In this document: positions 24,711 to 33,391 of the stretch, in pieces
How positions within the stretch are numbered: position 1 is the first letter of the stretch
Layout: each line of letters begins with the position of its first letter
Assembly (NCBI GenBank): GCA_017432445.1
Contig: JAFRJC010000101.1
Coordinates: 1 to 40,149, forward strand
Direction: 5' to 3'
Source: Eggerthellaceae bacterium
Lineage (GTDB): Bacteria; Actinomycetota; Coriobacteriia; Coriobacteriales; Eggerthellaceae
Length of the DNA stretch: 40,149 nucleotides
Position numbers and translations under genes: made by a program
Notes under the pieces: generated by a model
Seen by the model: the letters and a program-made list of their open reading frames with translations, nothing else
Databases searched by the model: none
Told to the model about the DNA's origin: nothing

Positions 24711-26042
24711 CTAATGGCACAACTTCACGATGTCGTGCAGGAAATCAGGATAGCTCACGTCGACGCTTCCGAAATCGGTCACGTCAACGGGCACCTTGCC
24801 TGTCAGGCCTACAAGCGCCCAGGTCATTGCCAGACGATGGTCGCTTCTCGAGTCGAACACCAGCCCTTCGGGAACCTGCAAGTTGGGCTGTCCCTCGATG
24901 AACAGGTCATCGCCTTCGGTCCAGGCGTCCACTCCCAAAAGCGCCAAACCCCTTACAATCGCCTCGAGGCGATCAGACTCCTTGGCGCGCAGCTCCTCGA
25001 CATTGCGGAACACCGTGATGCCATGGGCGTGTGCTGCGACCAGCGAGAGGACCGGCACTTCGTCCACGAGGCTCGCGATCTTGTCACCTGGAATCTCGCA
25101 ACCATGCAAGCCCGGCGTGTAGCACGCCGAGATCACGCCAAATGGCTCTTTGCCCGCCGAGCCCGTACGACGCGTGGCGACGTCGGCGCCCATACGCTCG
25201 AGCGTGAAGAGGAAACCCGTGCGCGCAGTGTTGAGGCTCACGTTCTCGATTTGAATCGCGCTTCCCGGCTTGAGGAGGGCGGCGCACACGATGAACGCCG
25301 CCGAAGACGGATCTCCCGGTACGCGGATCTCTGCCGAATGCATGCAAGCAGGGCCCTTCACCCGCGCCGTGCGTTCGCCGGCGGTGGTCTCGACGCCGTA
25401 TTCCGGCAGCATGAGCTCGGTATGGTTGCGCGACACGGACGGCTCGTTGAGCTCGGTGACGCCGTTGGCCCTCACGCCTGCCAAGAGCACGGCTGTCTTG
25501 AGCTGAGCCGATGCCATGGGAGAATCGTAGGTGATGGCGCGCAGGTTCTTCGTGCCGTGCTCGGTGATGGGAAGCGTCTCGGCGCCAGCCGGCTCGAAGT
25601 TCACGCCCATCATCATGAGCGGAGCCGTGATGCGCCGCATGGGTCTCTTCGAGAGGTGCTCGTCGCCTTCGATGCGAACCTCGATATCCCAGGGTGCGAG
25701 CACGCCCATGAGCAAGCGAGCAGTCGTACCTGAGTTGGCACAGTAGATGGGACCGTCGGGCTGCTTCGGGCCTGCGGCACCCCAGCCTTCGACACCGCCG
25801 GCCAAGCTGCCGTCGGTCTGCTTTTCGAGAGTTACCGTGGCCCCGAGTTTCTGCACCGCCTCGATGGAGGCGCGCACGTCACTCGAGTCAAGCACGCCCA
25901 GAAGACGCGAAGTGCCCTCGGCCATTGCCGAGAACAAGATGGCCCGATGCGAAATCGACTTATCGCCTGGCACCGTCATCGTGCCGTCCAAAGGCGATGG
26001 CAAAGGACGAATCGTCCGCGTTCCGCTTTCCTGGCTAGACAT
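24711..26042 (-). CDS. aroA: 3-phosphoshikimate 1-carboxyvinyltransferase (EPSP synthase)
   Basis: Joins shikimate 3-phosphate and phosphoenolpyruvate in the chorismate pathway. The 443-residue product shows VPGDKSISHRA (24-34), ANSGTTARLLMG (102-113), ELRAKESDRLEAI in the second lobe and SDHRLAMTWAL near the C-terminus, covering both phosphate and PEP sites. The start MSSQESGTRTIRPLPSP leaves about 15 extra residues before the usual first strand. It is flanked by rluB and cmk in a long same-direction run. Confidence 0.97.
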   Translation of the reverse strand: MSSQESGTRTIRPLPSPLDGTMTVPGDKSISHRAILFSAMAEGTSRLLGVLDSSDVRASIEAVQKLGATVTLEKQTDGSLAGGVEGWGAAGPKQPDGPIYCANSGTTARLLMGVLAPWDIEVRIEGDEHLSKRPMRRITAPLMMMGVNFEPAGAETLPITEHGTKNLRAITYDSPMASAQLKTAVLLAGVRANGVTELNEPSVSRNHTELMLPEYGVETTAGERTARVKGPACMHSAEIRVPGDPSSAAFIVCAALLKPGSAIQIENVSLNTARTGFLFTLERMGADVATRRTGSAGKEPFGVISACYTPGLHGCEIPGDKIASLVDEVPVLSLVAAHAHGITVFRNVEELRAKESDRLEAIVRGLALLGVDAWTEGDDLFIEGQPNLQVPEGLVFDSRSDHRLAMTWALVGLTGKVPVDVTDFGSVDVSYPDFLHDIVKLCH

Positions 26043-26108
26043 GGCTGTGCTCCTTCAAGTCATGGGGCTCACGCCATCCATTCTACACCAGCACAGCCGC
26101 GTGCTCGG

Positions 26109-26894
26109 TTACGGTTTGCAATGCCCGAGCGCCTCGACCTCGTCATCGACAAGCTCGCGCCACTCCCCTGGCTTCAGGTCGCCGAGCACCAAGGAGCCGA
26201 AGGATTCGCGATGCAGATTCAGAACGCGGTTCCCGATTGCCTTGAACATGCGCTTGACCTGATGATAGCGGCCTTCGCGAACGGTTATGCGTACGAGGCG
26301 ATCGCCTTTGCCGGCAAACTCGACCTCGGCAGGCTGCGCGGGACCGTCGTCGAGCTCCACGCCTGCGCGCAACGCCTCGGCTCCTCGCGTCGTCAGCGGA
26401 TCCCTTAAATACGCGAGGTAGGTCTTGGGCACATGACAGCTGGGATGGAGCAGGCGGTTTCCCAACTGCCCATCCGTCGAGAACAGCAAAAGGCCTGTCG
26501 TGTCGGCATCCAGGCGGCCTATGGGATACAGCCCCGGATACCGGTCGACCGGCACCAAGTCGGCGACGATGGGGCGAGCGGACTGCGCCTTCATAGTGGT
26601 GATGACGCCTTCGGGCTTGTAGAGCATAAGCGTGACAGGACGGTCCTCCAAATACACCTGACGCCCGTCGACGGCGACGACGTCCACGAGCGGATCGACC
26701 TTCGCACCAAGCTCGCTTACCACCTGCCCATTCACGGTAACACGTCCCGCGGTCATGAGGTTTTCCGACGCACGGCGCGAAGCGACGCCCGCACGCGCCA
26801 GATATTTCTGCAGGCGCATGGGCACGACCTTCCCGCCACGCCCATCATCGGGACGCTCGTCGTAAGGTATCTCCTTTTTGCGATCCATCGGCAT
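26109..26894 (-). CDS. rluB: Pseudouridine synthase, RluB/RsuA type
   Basis: Isomerises uridine in rRNA; placement next to scpB matches the rluB genes of Gram-positive bacteria (23S U2605-type). An S4 RNA-binding domain (26-72, MRLQKYLARAGVASRR) precedes the catalytic domain, with Asp129 in GRLDADTTGLL (126-136) and the C-terminal EGRYHQVKRMFKAIG. The 261-residue reading starts with a polar stretch of 25 residues. Met26 has a better ribosome site (GGGAAGG eight bases upstream), so the true start may be at 26819. I keep the longer form with that caveat. Confidence 0.93.
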   Translation of the reverse strand: MPMDRKKEIPYDERPDDGRGGKVVPMRLQKYLARAGVASRRASENLMTAGRVTVNGQVVSELGAKVDPLVDVVAVDGRQVYLEDRPVTLMLYKPEGVITTMKAQSARPIVADLVPVDRYPGLYPIGRLDADTTGLLLFSTDGQLGNRLLHPSCHVPKTYLAYLRDPLTTRGAEALRAGVELDDGPAQPAEVEFAGKGDRLVRITVREGRYHQVKRMFKAIGNRVLNLHRESFGSLVLGDLKPGEWRELVDDEVEALGHCKP

Positions 26895-26934
26895 GTGCTC
26901 TCGTGGATGGCATCACCTGCACGGCAATGCTCGG

Positions 26935-27669
26935 TTACTCGTCGTCCATGTTGAAGGTCAGACTATCGAAGTCAATCTTCTCGACGACTCCCAGCGCTCC
27001 TGCAACAGCGCCTGCGGCGAGCTCCTCGACGGGGGGTATGTCATGTTCGTCGATCTCGGATTCCTGCAGACCCGGGCGGAAATCATCTTCGTCGTTCACG
27101 GCCCCTAGGCGCTCGCGAATTAGCCGCGCCGTTTGCTCATCGGGCGCGAACTCCTCCAAGTCGGGCAAATCGGACACCGACCGCAAACCGTACTTCTCCA
27201 AGAACGACTGGGTCGTGACGTAGAGCATCGGATTGCCGGGCGCATCGGCCGCTCCTGCCTCGCGTACGTAACCACGGTCGACGAGCGTACCGAGCGCGGT
27301 GTCGGAAGACACGCCGCGTATCGCCGAGATCTGCGCACGCGTCACGGGCTGCGAATACGCCACGACGGCTAGCGTCTCGAGCGCCGCGCTCGACAGCCGC
27401 CTCGTATCCCACGAAAGAACGTACTTCTGGATGATGTCGTGATACGCCGGATGCGTGCACAGCCTCCAGCCTCCAGCAACCTCTTGCAGCTGGATGCCAC
27501 TTCCCGACTCGTCGAGCCTTCGACCGAGCGCCTCCAAGGCAAGCTCGATCTCCTCGACGTTCTCGTCGAACATCTTGGCCAAGACGATGGCGCTCGTCGG
27601 CTCGTCGCTGACGAACAGCAAGGCCTCAATCGCAGATGGCAGCTGTTCCAGGTCTATTCCCTCGTACAT
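26935..27669 (-). CDS. scpB: Segregation and condensation protein B
   Basis: Winged-helix partner of ScpA and SMC in chromosome condensation. The 244-residue product contains the tandem winged helices (about 10-180), with SAIEALLFVSDEP, LSSAALETLAVVAYSQPVTRAQI and IRGVSSDTALGTLVDRGYV. An acidic C-terminal tail of about 50 residues follows. GGAGAGGCC precedes the ATG. It follows scpA after a spacer with a small hairpin; smc is not in the window. Confidence 0.96.
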   Translation of the reverse strand: MYEGIDLEQLPSAIEALLFVSDEPTSAIVLAKMFDENVEEIELALEALGRRLDESGSGIQLQEVAGGWRLCTHPAYHDIIQKYVLSWDTRRLSSAALETLAVVAYSQPVTRAQISAIRGVSSDTALGTLVDRGYVREAGAADAPGNPMLYVTTQSFLEKYGLRSVSDLPDLEEFAPDEQTARLIRERLGAVNDEDDFRPGLQESEIDEHDIPPVEELAAGAVAGALGVVEKIDFDSLTFNMDDE

Positions 27670-27720
27670 GGCCTCTCCGTTCCGTCAGGCTTGCCAACAT
27701 CGCAAGCCTCAGTTCGCCTT

Positions 27721-27739
27721 AAAAAGGAGACTCTCCCTT
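27721..27739 (-). promoter_or_regulatory. Small hairpin with T-run between scpA and scpB (possible attenuator)
   Basis: AAGGGAG, a 3-base loop and CTCCTTT make a 7 bp stem (one G-U) followed by further T on the minus strand. It starts within the scpA stop codon. It is short, so partial termination tuning ScpB relative to ScpA is the most it could do. Confidence 0.4.
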
Positions 27740-28517
27740 AGATGACGCTTTCATCCTCGTCGCCAAACACCAATTCGCCCGAACCTTCCACATATGTGAT
27801 CTGGATATCGCCGAAAGCCTCGTCCTGCACGATGTCCACCATGGAGCGCTTGTACAACTCGAGCACGGCCAGGAACGTGACCACGACCACCGGAGTGGGC
27901 GTATCGGCACCGGCAAGCTCCGAGAAACGCAGTGACTTGCGGTTTTTCAGACGCGTGTGGAGAGCGCGGATATGGACCTCCACGGGAATGGGCTTGGCGG
28001 CGATATGTTCGGATTCCAGCAGGAAGGTCTCTCGACGCGCATAGGCGCCTACAGCCAGATATGCGAGCGACTCGAGCGGCACGTCACGCAAGAAGTCGGG
28101 CATGGCACGCGTGAACTGCGCATCGGGACCGAAGGGACGCACGTGCATCCTCTCCTGCGCCTTCTGGCGACCGTCGAGCATCGCGGCCACGTTCTTGTAC
28201 TTCTTGTATTCCAAAAGACGTGCCACGAGCAGATCCCGCGCCTCAGATGGTCCCAGCTCCGCAAGCTCCTCATCGGTTTCATCCCGGTCGCGCGGAATGA
28301 GGCTTGCCGCCTTTATCTCGAGCAGCGTCGAGGCCACGAGCAGGAAATCACTCGCGACGTCCAGGTCGACCATGTTCATGCGGGCTATCTGGGCAAGGTA
28401 CTGATCGGCGATGTCGGCGACCGAAATGGAACCGATATCGACTTTCTGCCTGCTGACGAGATACAGCAAGATGTCAAAAGGCCCCTCGAAGCTGTCGGTG
28501 CGCACATGGTAGGACAT
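27738..28517 (-). CDS. scpA: Segregation and condensation protein A
   Basis: Kleisin subunit that bridges SMC heads. The 259-residue product starts with the kleisin N-terminus (FEGPFDILLYLVSRQKVDIGSI, split here as residues about 10-31). LLVASTLLEIKAASLIP follows (about 65-80), then a variable middle, and a C-terminal winged helix (VVTFLAVLELYKRSMVDIVQ). Length and order are normal. It is the first gene of the scpA-scpB pair, 9 bp after the upstream site-2 protease gene, so these three may share a transcript. Confidence 0.96.
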   Translation of the reverse strand: MSYHVRTDSFEGPFDILLYLVSRQKVDIGSISVADIADQYLAQIARMNMVDLDVASDFLLVASTLLEIKAASLIPRDRDETDEELAELGPSEARDLLVARLLEYKKYKNVAAMLDGRQKAQERMHVRPFGPDAQFTRAMPDFLRDVPLESLAYLAVGAYARRETFLLESEHIAAKPIPVEVHIRALHTRLKNRKSLRFSELAGADTPTPVVVVTFLAVLELYKRSMVDIVQDEAFGDIQITYVEGSGELVFGDEDESVI

Positions 28518-28526
28518 TTCTACCGC

Positions 28527-29207
28527 CTAGTACGGGAACACGAGGCCAAACAGGTTGTAAGCGGTAAAGTTCAAATAGGCGCCGATGGGGTCGACATGCA
28601 GCACCTCGGGCACAACGATGACTGCAAGCAGGAATATGGGCAGCGCGTACTGCTGAATTTTGTAGTAAGTGTCCAGGTGTTCGACCGGGCAGAAGAAGGC
28701 GAAGATAGACGAGCCGTCGAGCGGAGGAATGGGCAGGAGGTTGAAGAACATCAGGAACAAGTTGATCAACACGTAGTAGGGCAAGAAGTACAAGAAGACG
28801 TAAGCCAGGATCTCGCTGGAGTTTACGAGCTGGCTGAGCGGAAGGAACTCGTAGCACGCCCACGCAACGAGCGAGCCTATGAGCGCTTGGATCAGGTTCG
28901 CGGCCGGTCCGGCAAGACCTACGATCAAATCGCCCTTCCGCGGGTTTTCGAAGTAGCGCGGGTTGTAAGGCACCGGCTTGGCGTATCCGAAAATCGGCAT
29001 GTTCATGGCCATGAGCATAAGGGGCATGATCACCGTGCCGAACGGGTCGATGTGCTTGAGGGGATTGAACGAGAGGCGCCCCTGGCTGGCCGCAGTGGGG
29101 TCGCCCAGCTTGTACGCCGCAAAGGCATGCCCCATCTCGTGCAGCACGATAGCCGGCACGAACGCCAAGATGGAGCAGATTATGTACGGAATAGAAATGT
29201 CACCCAT
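28527..29207 (-). CDS. Site-2 protease family membrane metallopeptidase (M50)
   Basis: A 226-residue integral membrane zinc protease. The zinc motif HEMGH lies at 23-27 in the first helix. A conserved GLAGPAANL (97-105) and the third ligand in NLLPIPPLDG (156-165) follow. Five to six hydrophobic segments cover most of the chain. There is no PDZ or CBS domain, so it belongs to the minimal branch often found directly upstream of scpA in Gram-positive genomes. Substrate unknown; a role in regulated intramembrane proteolysis is family-based inference. Confidence 0.92.
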   Translation of the reverse strand: MGDISIPYIICSILAFVPAIVLHEMGHAFAAYKLGDPTAASQGRLSFNPLKHIDPFGTVIMPLMLMAMNMPIFGYAKPVPYNPRYFENPRKGDLIVGLAGPAANLIQALIGSLVAWACYEFLPLSQLVNSSEILAYVFLYFLPYYVLINLFLMFFNLLPIPPLDGSSIFAFFCPVEHLDTYYKIQQYALPIFLLAVIVVPEVLHVDPIGAYLNFTAYNLFGLVFPY

Positions 29208-29321
29208 AGCGGTATATCATACCCCCGCGCACTCCGTTCGGGAAAGCCGCTCTCCCGCATGCCGCGAAAAACCACGACCTCTGATGCTTCTGCGCATGAG
29301 CATTTCGAACGCGCGCCTCAC

Positions 29322-29523
29322 ATGGAAGGGGGTGGGTGTTCGCTAGTCCTCGACTAAGCCTAAGAACCAGATTCCTGAACGCGCTATACGCGTTCAGCAA
29401 ATAGTTCTGGAAGCATGTACGGGGGCAAGCTGAAGCTGGCCCGGCCTCGCTGAAAACGAGCCATCGGCTCGTTTTCCGGGCGCTCGGCCCTGAGGAACCG
29501 CACACACCCCACCCCCTTTCCAT
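29322..29523. repeat. Hairpin-rich element bounded by imperfect terminal inverted repeats
   Basis: It lies in a 410 bp gene-free gap. The end at 29322-29339 (ATGGAAGGGGGTGGGTGT) is an inverted match, with two single-base gaps, to 29504-29523. Inside are two perfect hairpins: CTGAACGCG/CGCGTTCAG (29375-29397) and GAAAACGAGCC/GGCTCGTTTTC (29452-29476). The first is enclosed by AGAAC/GTTCT segments. This looks like a non-autonomous mobile element or a structured RNA. A 142-codon minus-strand frame crossing it has no ribosome site or domain and is not called. Confidence 0.6.
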
Positions 29524-29618
29524 CCAAGATAACCAACGCCGAAAACACGCAGGTTTTGCCATCAACCCATCATGGCGTATCATTTTCGGCGAAAGGATTC
29601 CACTGGAAGGGGACGTCG

Positions 29619-30122
29619 ATGGCTGCAAATCTGCGCATCAGGATTTCGACTGCAGGAAAAGGCGGCAATAACGAGTTTCAAATCAAGCGCAAGACGGGTA
29701 TACCCGGCGAAAACTCCAAGGGAGTGCTCGACGTCTCTGAGCTCAAAGAGAAAATGTCCCGCGATTCGAGATTCCGCCTGAAAGGCGAAACCCTGGTCAT
29801 AGGAGGAGGCGATGCAGCATTCGAGGCTGCACTGCTCGCCGTACGCTGCGGATCCGAGAAGGTAACCGTCGTATGCCCCGAACAAGGTGATGAGATGCGC
29901 GCAAGTGCAGAGCTCATTTCTCAAGCCGAGCAGAATGGCGTGCGGACGATTCACGGATGGGGACCCTTGCGCATCGAAGTCCATACCGACGGCCTCGTGA
30001 GCGGAGCCCTCTTCAAGCGCTGCAAGCGCGCATTCGACGACGAGGGAAGGTTCTCCCCCGTCTTCGACGAGGATAACGTGATGGGCCAGTACTGCGACAA
30101 CCTGATCCTGGCGATTGACTAA
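29619..30122 (+). pseudogene. Fragment of a GltD-like NAD(P)/FAD-dependent oxidoreductase
   Basis: The 167-codon frame starts at an ATG with AAGGGGA upstream. It carries a nucleotide-binding Rossmann motif VIGGGDAAFEAALLAVRCG (60-78), followed by VTVVCPEQGDEMRASAE and KRCKRAFDDEGRFSPVFDE. This is the pyridine-nucleotide domain of the glutamate-synthase small-subunit-like family. Intact members have an FAD domain before it, and after the segment corresponding to CDNLILAIG they continue with a second FAD segment. Here the frame ends at LILAID followed by a stop, and no FAD-binding motif precedes it. It is therefore truncated at both ends, and a remnant is more likely than a functional small protein. 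Confidence 0.7.
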
Positions 30123-30232
30123 GCCTGAAACGAAATTCCTTCTGAATCATTGAGCTCTTCCGAAAGCTCGAGGTCGAACTCCAAGGAAATCCTCAGCGGC
30201 GACTAATCGTCTCCTGACATGAGACCTGTAAC

Positions 30233-30297
30233 CCTCCACGAGACCGCATTCCGCGCATTCGCAGCCTTCTGATGCACAAAATCGCGTCTCGTGGAGG
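30233..30297. repeat. Palindromic repeat, copy 1 (CCTCCACGAG family)
   Basis: The arms CCTCCACGAGAC (30233-30244) and GTCTCGTGGAGG (30286-30297) are a perfect 12 bp inverted repeat around about 41 bases. The left side continues CCGCATT, as in copy 2, so the two copies match over about 23 bases with two differences. The sequence between the broken oxidoreductase and copy 1 shows nothing else. Confidence 0.75.
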
Positions 30298-30385
30298 ATT
30301 CCGGGCCTGCAGCCGAGAAGGCCCTCGGGGGAAACGCCTGCTCACAGCCCCGCTGGGCTTGGCTTTGGCCCCGGTCGGCGCCGGA

Positions 30386-30457
30386 AAACCCTCCACGAGG
30401 CCGCATTTCGTCCACGCGCCGCCCGTCGGGCACGGAACCGAATCTCGTGGAGGGTTT
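30386..30457. repeat. Palindromic repeat, copy 2 (CCTCCACGAG family)
   Basis: The arms AAACCCTCCACGAG (30386-30399) and CTCGTGGAGGGTTT (30444-30457) are a perfect 14 bp inverted repeat in the same orientation as copy 1. The 88 bp between the copies is GC-rich and includes GGGCCT/AGGCCC. Both copies sit just beyond the secY terminator. Confidence 0.75.
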
Positions 30458-30517
30458 CATGCCCGCGTTTGGGACAACCTCATACGATAGCTACCCCCTA
30501 ATCTGGTGCCAGCAAAT

Positions 30518-30554
30518 AAAACCCGCCCCGCGTATCTAACGCGAGGCGGGTTTT
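30518..30554 (-). terminator. secY (ribosomal operon) terminator
   Basis: On the minus strand AAAACCCGCC-T-CGCG pairs with CGCG-G-GGCGGGTTTT (14 bp, one mismatch), continuing TTTTATTT. It starts 29 bp after the secY stop. It is the strongest intrinsic terminator in the window and closes the rplB-secY operon. Confidence 0.92.
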
Positions 30555-30582
30555 GATGCTTCATGTTAAGCGGGATAATCCC

Positions 30583-31881
30583 CTATTTGAAGAAGCCCTC
30601 GTAGTTGTGCATCTTCAGCTGGCTTTCCACCTTCATCATGGTGTCGAGCGCTACGCCGATCATGATGAGGATCGACGTGCCGCCGAATGCCTGGATGAGC
30701 TGGTTGCCCGTGAAGTAGAACAGGATGGAGGGCACGACCGCCACGGCAGCGATGAACAAGCCGCCCGGAAGCGTGATGCGCTTGAGAACGTTGCGGATGT
30801 ATTCGGTCGTGTTCTTGCCCGGACGGATGCCGGGAATGAAGCCGCCCTGCTTGCGGATGTTGTCGCTCGTCTCCTCGGGGTTGAACACCATGGAGGTGTA
30901 GAAGTACGCGAAGAAGACGATGAGCACGAGCGTCAGGATCCAGTTCAGCCAACCGGTGGACACCGCGTCAGCGAACGATTTGAGCCAACCGACGTTGAAC
31001 AGGGCTGCAAGCTGTGCCGGGAAATAGATCAGGCAGCTCGCGAAGATGATGGGGATAACGCCTGCCGCGTTGACCTTCAGCGGGATGTAGGTGTTCTGGC
31101 CACCCATCATGCGACGACCCTGCACGCGCTTCGCATAGTTAACGGGAATGCGGCGCTGAGCGCGCTCGATGAAGATGATGGCCGGAATGCATGCCAGCAC
31201 GACGAGCAGGATGAGCAGCGTGATGGCGACGCCCAAGCCGATGTCGTCCGTGAGGTTGACCGAGCTGCAGATGGCAGAGGGAACGCGCGACACGATGCTG
31301 ATGAAGATGATCAGCGACATGCCGTTGCCCACGCCACGCTGCGTGATGAGCTCGCCCATCCACATGATCACGGCAGTGCCGGTGACCAACGTGAACACGA
31401 TGACGATGCTCGTCAGCCAATGCGGTACCTGGTCGCTGAAGACGACGCCGTACTGCGAGGACTGGAACAGCAGCAGGTAGCCGATGGCGTTGATCAGGCC
31501 CAGGCCCAGCGTCAGGTAACGCGTGATCTGGGTGATGCGACGACGACCGGTTTCGCCTTCCTTGGCCCAGCGTCCCACTGCCGGGATAACGCCCTGCATC
31601 AGCTGCATGATGATGGATGCGGTGATGTAGGGCATGATTCCGAGCGAGAACACCGAGAAGTTGGAAAGCGCACCGCCGGTCAGCAAGTCGAGCATCGTCA
31701 TGGACACGCCACCCGCATTGGATGCGTTCTGCTCGGTGAAAGCCGTGGCGAACGCATGGAATGGGATGCCCGGCACCGGAAGGTAGGCACCGAGTCGATA
31801 CAAGGCCAGGATAGCAAGCGTAAAGAGAATCTTGTTACGCAGCTCAGGGACCTTGAAGGCATTGAGCAGTGAGTTTAGCAA
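30583..31881 (-). CDS. secY: Protein translocase subunit SecY
   Basis: Core channel of the Sec translocon. The 432-residue product has about ten hydrophobic helices, the N-terminal signature [20 protein letters not shown] (8-27), [14 protein letters not shown] and [23 protein letters not shown]. The start is a TTG at 31881 that overlaps the end of rplO by a few bases, indicating translational coupling. The ribosome site (AAAGG at ten bases, AAGAG nearer) is not ideal, so the exact start is less certain than the gene. It is the last gene of the operon; adk, map and infA, which usually follow, are absent. Confidence 0.95.
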   Translation of the reverse strand: MLNSLLNAFKVPELRNKILFTLAILALYRLGAYLPVPGIPFHAFATAFTEQNASNAGGVSMTMLDLLTGGALSNFSVFSLGIMPYITASIIMQLMQGVIPAVGRWAKEGETGRRRITQITRYLTLGLGLINAIGYLLLFQSSQYGVVFSDQVPHWLTSIVIVFTLVTGTAVIMWMGELITQRGVGNGMSLIIFISIVSRVPSAICSSVNLTDDIGLGVAITLLILLVVLACIPAIIFIERAQRRIPVNYAKRVQGRRMMGGQNTYIPLKVNAAGVIPIIFASCLIYFPAQLAALFNVGWLKSFADAVSTGWLNWILTLVLIVFFAYFYTSMVFNPEETSDNIRKQGGFIPGIRPGKNTTEYIRNVLKRITLPGGLFIAAVAVVPSILFYFTGNQLIQAFGGTSILIMIGVALDTMMKVESQLKMHNYEGFFK

Positions 31882-32324
31882 GGCTCTTCAACCTTTCCGC
31901 CAGCGGCCTCGATCTTCGCTTTCGCGGTTGCCGAGACCTTGTCGACCTTAACCGTCAGCGCCTTGGTCAGATCGCCATCGCCCAGGACCTTGACCAGGTC
32001 CTCATAGCTCTTGATGATGTTCTTGGCAATCAGGCTATCACGATCGACGACTTCGCCGGACTCGAAGCGCTCTTCGAGCAGCTTGACGTTTACCGGCACG
32101 TACTCCACGCGATTGATGTTGGTGAAGCCAGGCAGCTTCGGAAGACGACGCGCCAGAGGAGTCTGGCCGCCCTCGAAGCCGGCGCGCTTGCCGCCACCAG
32201 CGCGGGAAAGCTGGCCGTTCTCGCCACGACCGGCGGTCTTGCCCTTGCCGGAGCCAGGACCGCGGCCAACGCGCTTCTTGGAGTGACGCGAACCAGGTGC
32301 GGGATAGAGGTCTTTCAGTTCCAT
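31875..32324 (-). CDS. rplO: 50S ribosomal protein uL15
   Basis: A 149-residue late-assembly large-subunit protein. It starts [20 protein letters not shown] with the glycine-rich [19 protein letters not shown] (about 20-38), which reaches into the rRNA, and a globular C-terminal domain. A GAAAGGATT ribosome site supports this start over 34 extra in-frame codons upstream that match nothing. It is separated from rpmD by 314 bp containing a long inverted repeat, which is unusual in this operon. Confidence 0.97.
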   Translation of the reverse strand: MELKDLYPAPGSRHSKKRVGRGPGSGKGKTAGRGENGQLSRAGGGKRAGFEGGQTPLARRLPKLPGFTNINRVEYVPVNVKLLEERFESGEVVDRDSLIAKNIIKSYEDLVKVLGDGDLTKALTVKVDKVSATAKAKIEAAGGKVEEPC

Positions 32325-32514
32325 AATGTAAATCCTTTCGCTATACGGGGCCTTCCACCCCGTGCTGGCAGCTCGCTCGCCAGCAAACTTCAAACAACCT
32401 TGGGAATTATATCCCAGTTGATACAATCAATAACGACTCCACTGTATCAACAGTTTTGTTGGCACGATACGCGAATCACGGTTCAGATCCGACGTACGTT
32501 CAACTTATACGCTG

Positions 32515-32618
32515 GCCCTGGTAGTCGAAGGAGCGGAGTGAGGTTAAGGAAAAATCGTCTAAGAGACCTTGGCTCGTGCGATTTTTCCCTCGAACGTAGC
32601 TCCTTCGACTACCAGGGC
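32515..32618. repeat. Long inverted-repeat element inside the ribosomal operon (rpmD-rplO spacer)
   Basis: The outer arms 32515-32534 and 32599-32618 are a perfect 20 bp inverted repeat (GCCCTGGTAGTCGAAGGAGC). An inner perfect 10 bp stem GGAAAAATCG/CGATTTTTCC (32548-32557 with 32579-32588) encloses a 21-base loop. The sequence GAGCGGAGTGAG after the left arm resembles GAGCGAAGGGAG in the rplX-rplE element and GAGCGAAGCGAG in the element at the right end. The remaining spacer towards rplO shows nothing else. Confidence 0.85.
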
Positions 32619-32638
32619 AGTGAGCTCAGTGCTTAGCC

Positions 32639-32827
32639 TTAAAGCTCTTCGACCTTGATAAGGTGCTTGACCTTGAAGATCATGCCGCGCACGGATTCGT
32701 TGTCAACGATGTCGTGCGTCTTGCCGATGCGGCCGAGACCCAAGGACTTCAGCGTCTGCTCCTGGTCGTACTTGCGGCCGATCTGGCTCTTGATCTGCGT
32801 CACACGCAGCATTTTCTTCTCTGCCAT
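32639..32827 (-). CDS. rpmD: 50S ribosomal protein uL30
   Basis: A 62-residue large-subunit protein of the short bacterial type. MLRVTQIKSQIGRKYDQEQTL and LGLGRIGKTHDIVDNESVRGM are the family core. It starts two bases after the rpsE stop, so translation is probably coupled. A long hairpin element begins shortly after its stop. Confidence 0.97.
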   Translation of the reverse strand: MAEKKMLRVTQIKSQIGRKYDQEQTLKSLGLGRIGKTHDIVDNESVRGMIFKVKHLIKVEEL

Positions 32828-32829
32828 GA

Positions 32830-33378
32830 TTAGGCCTCCTCAACTTCAGCGGCCTTGGCCTTGCGGCCCCAGATGTGGTCGACGGACACGCCACGGCGCT
32901 CGGCAACCTCGTCGGGGGTCTGCATGAGCTTGAGGCCCTCGGCGGTTGCCTTCACGATGTTCATGGCATTGTTGGTGCCCAGCGACTTGGTGATAACGTC
33001 GGTGACGCCGGCGAGCTCCATGATGGCACGCACCGGGCCGCCGGCCTTGACGCCGGTACCGCGGATGGCCGGCTTGATGAGCACGCGGCCTGCACCGTAC
33101 TCGCCCAGAACCTCATGGGGCACGGTGCCTTCCTCGGTCAGGGACACCTTGAACATGTTCTTCTTGGCATCCTCGACACCCTTGGAGATGGCGGTGGGGA
33201 CTTCCTTGGACTTGCCAAGGCCAACGCCCACGTTGCCCTGGCCGTCGCCGACAACCACCAAGGCGGTGAGCTGCATGCGACGACCGCCCTTGACGGTCTT
33301 GGCAACGCGCTTGATGCAAACGACGCGCTCCTGAAGCTCGGGTACTCCGGCTTCCTGCTGTTGCTGTCTACGAGCCAT
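32830..33378 (-). CDS. rpsE: 30S ribosomal protein uS5
   Basis: Small-subunit protein at the mRNA entry and decoding region. The 182-residue product has the N-terminal dsRNA-binding fold ([20 protein letters not shown], about 30-49, and [14 protein letters not shown]) and the C-terminal domain with [19 protein letters not shown]. An Asn/Gln-rich start ([14 protein letters not shown]) and a short acidic tail frame the conserved part. It is 13 bp downstream of rplR. Confidence 0.98.
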   Translation of the reverse strand: MARRQQQQEAGVPELQERVVCIKRVAKTVKGGRRMQLTALVVVGDGQGNVGVGLGKSKEVPTAISKGVEDAKKNMFKVSLTEEGTVPHEVLGEYGAGRVLIKPAIRGTGVKAGGPVRAIMELAGVTDVITKSLGTNNAMNIVKATAEGLKLMQTPDEVAERRGVSVDHIWGRKAKAAEVEEA

Positions 33379-33391
33379 TAGTACTCCCTTT

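Noticed and set aside
24171..25733. A 520-codon plus-strand frame opposite cmk and aroA
   Set aside because: Shadow of two well-supported genes; composition is His- and Arg-rich as expected of antisense frames.
29200..29628. A 142-codon minus-strand frame over the hairpin element at 29.3-29.5 kb
   Set aside because: Cys-, Arg- and Ser-rich with no domain, and it crosses inverted repeats; more likely non-coding.
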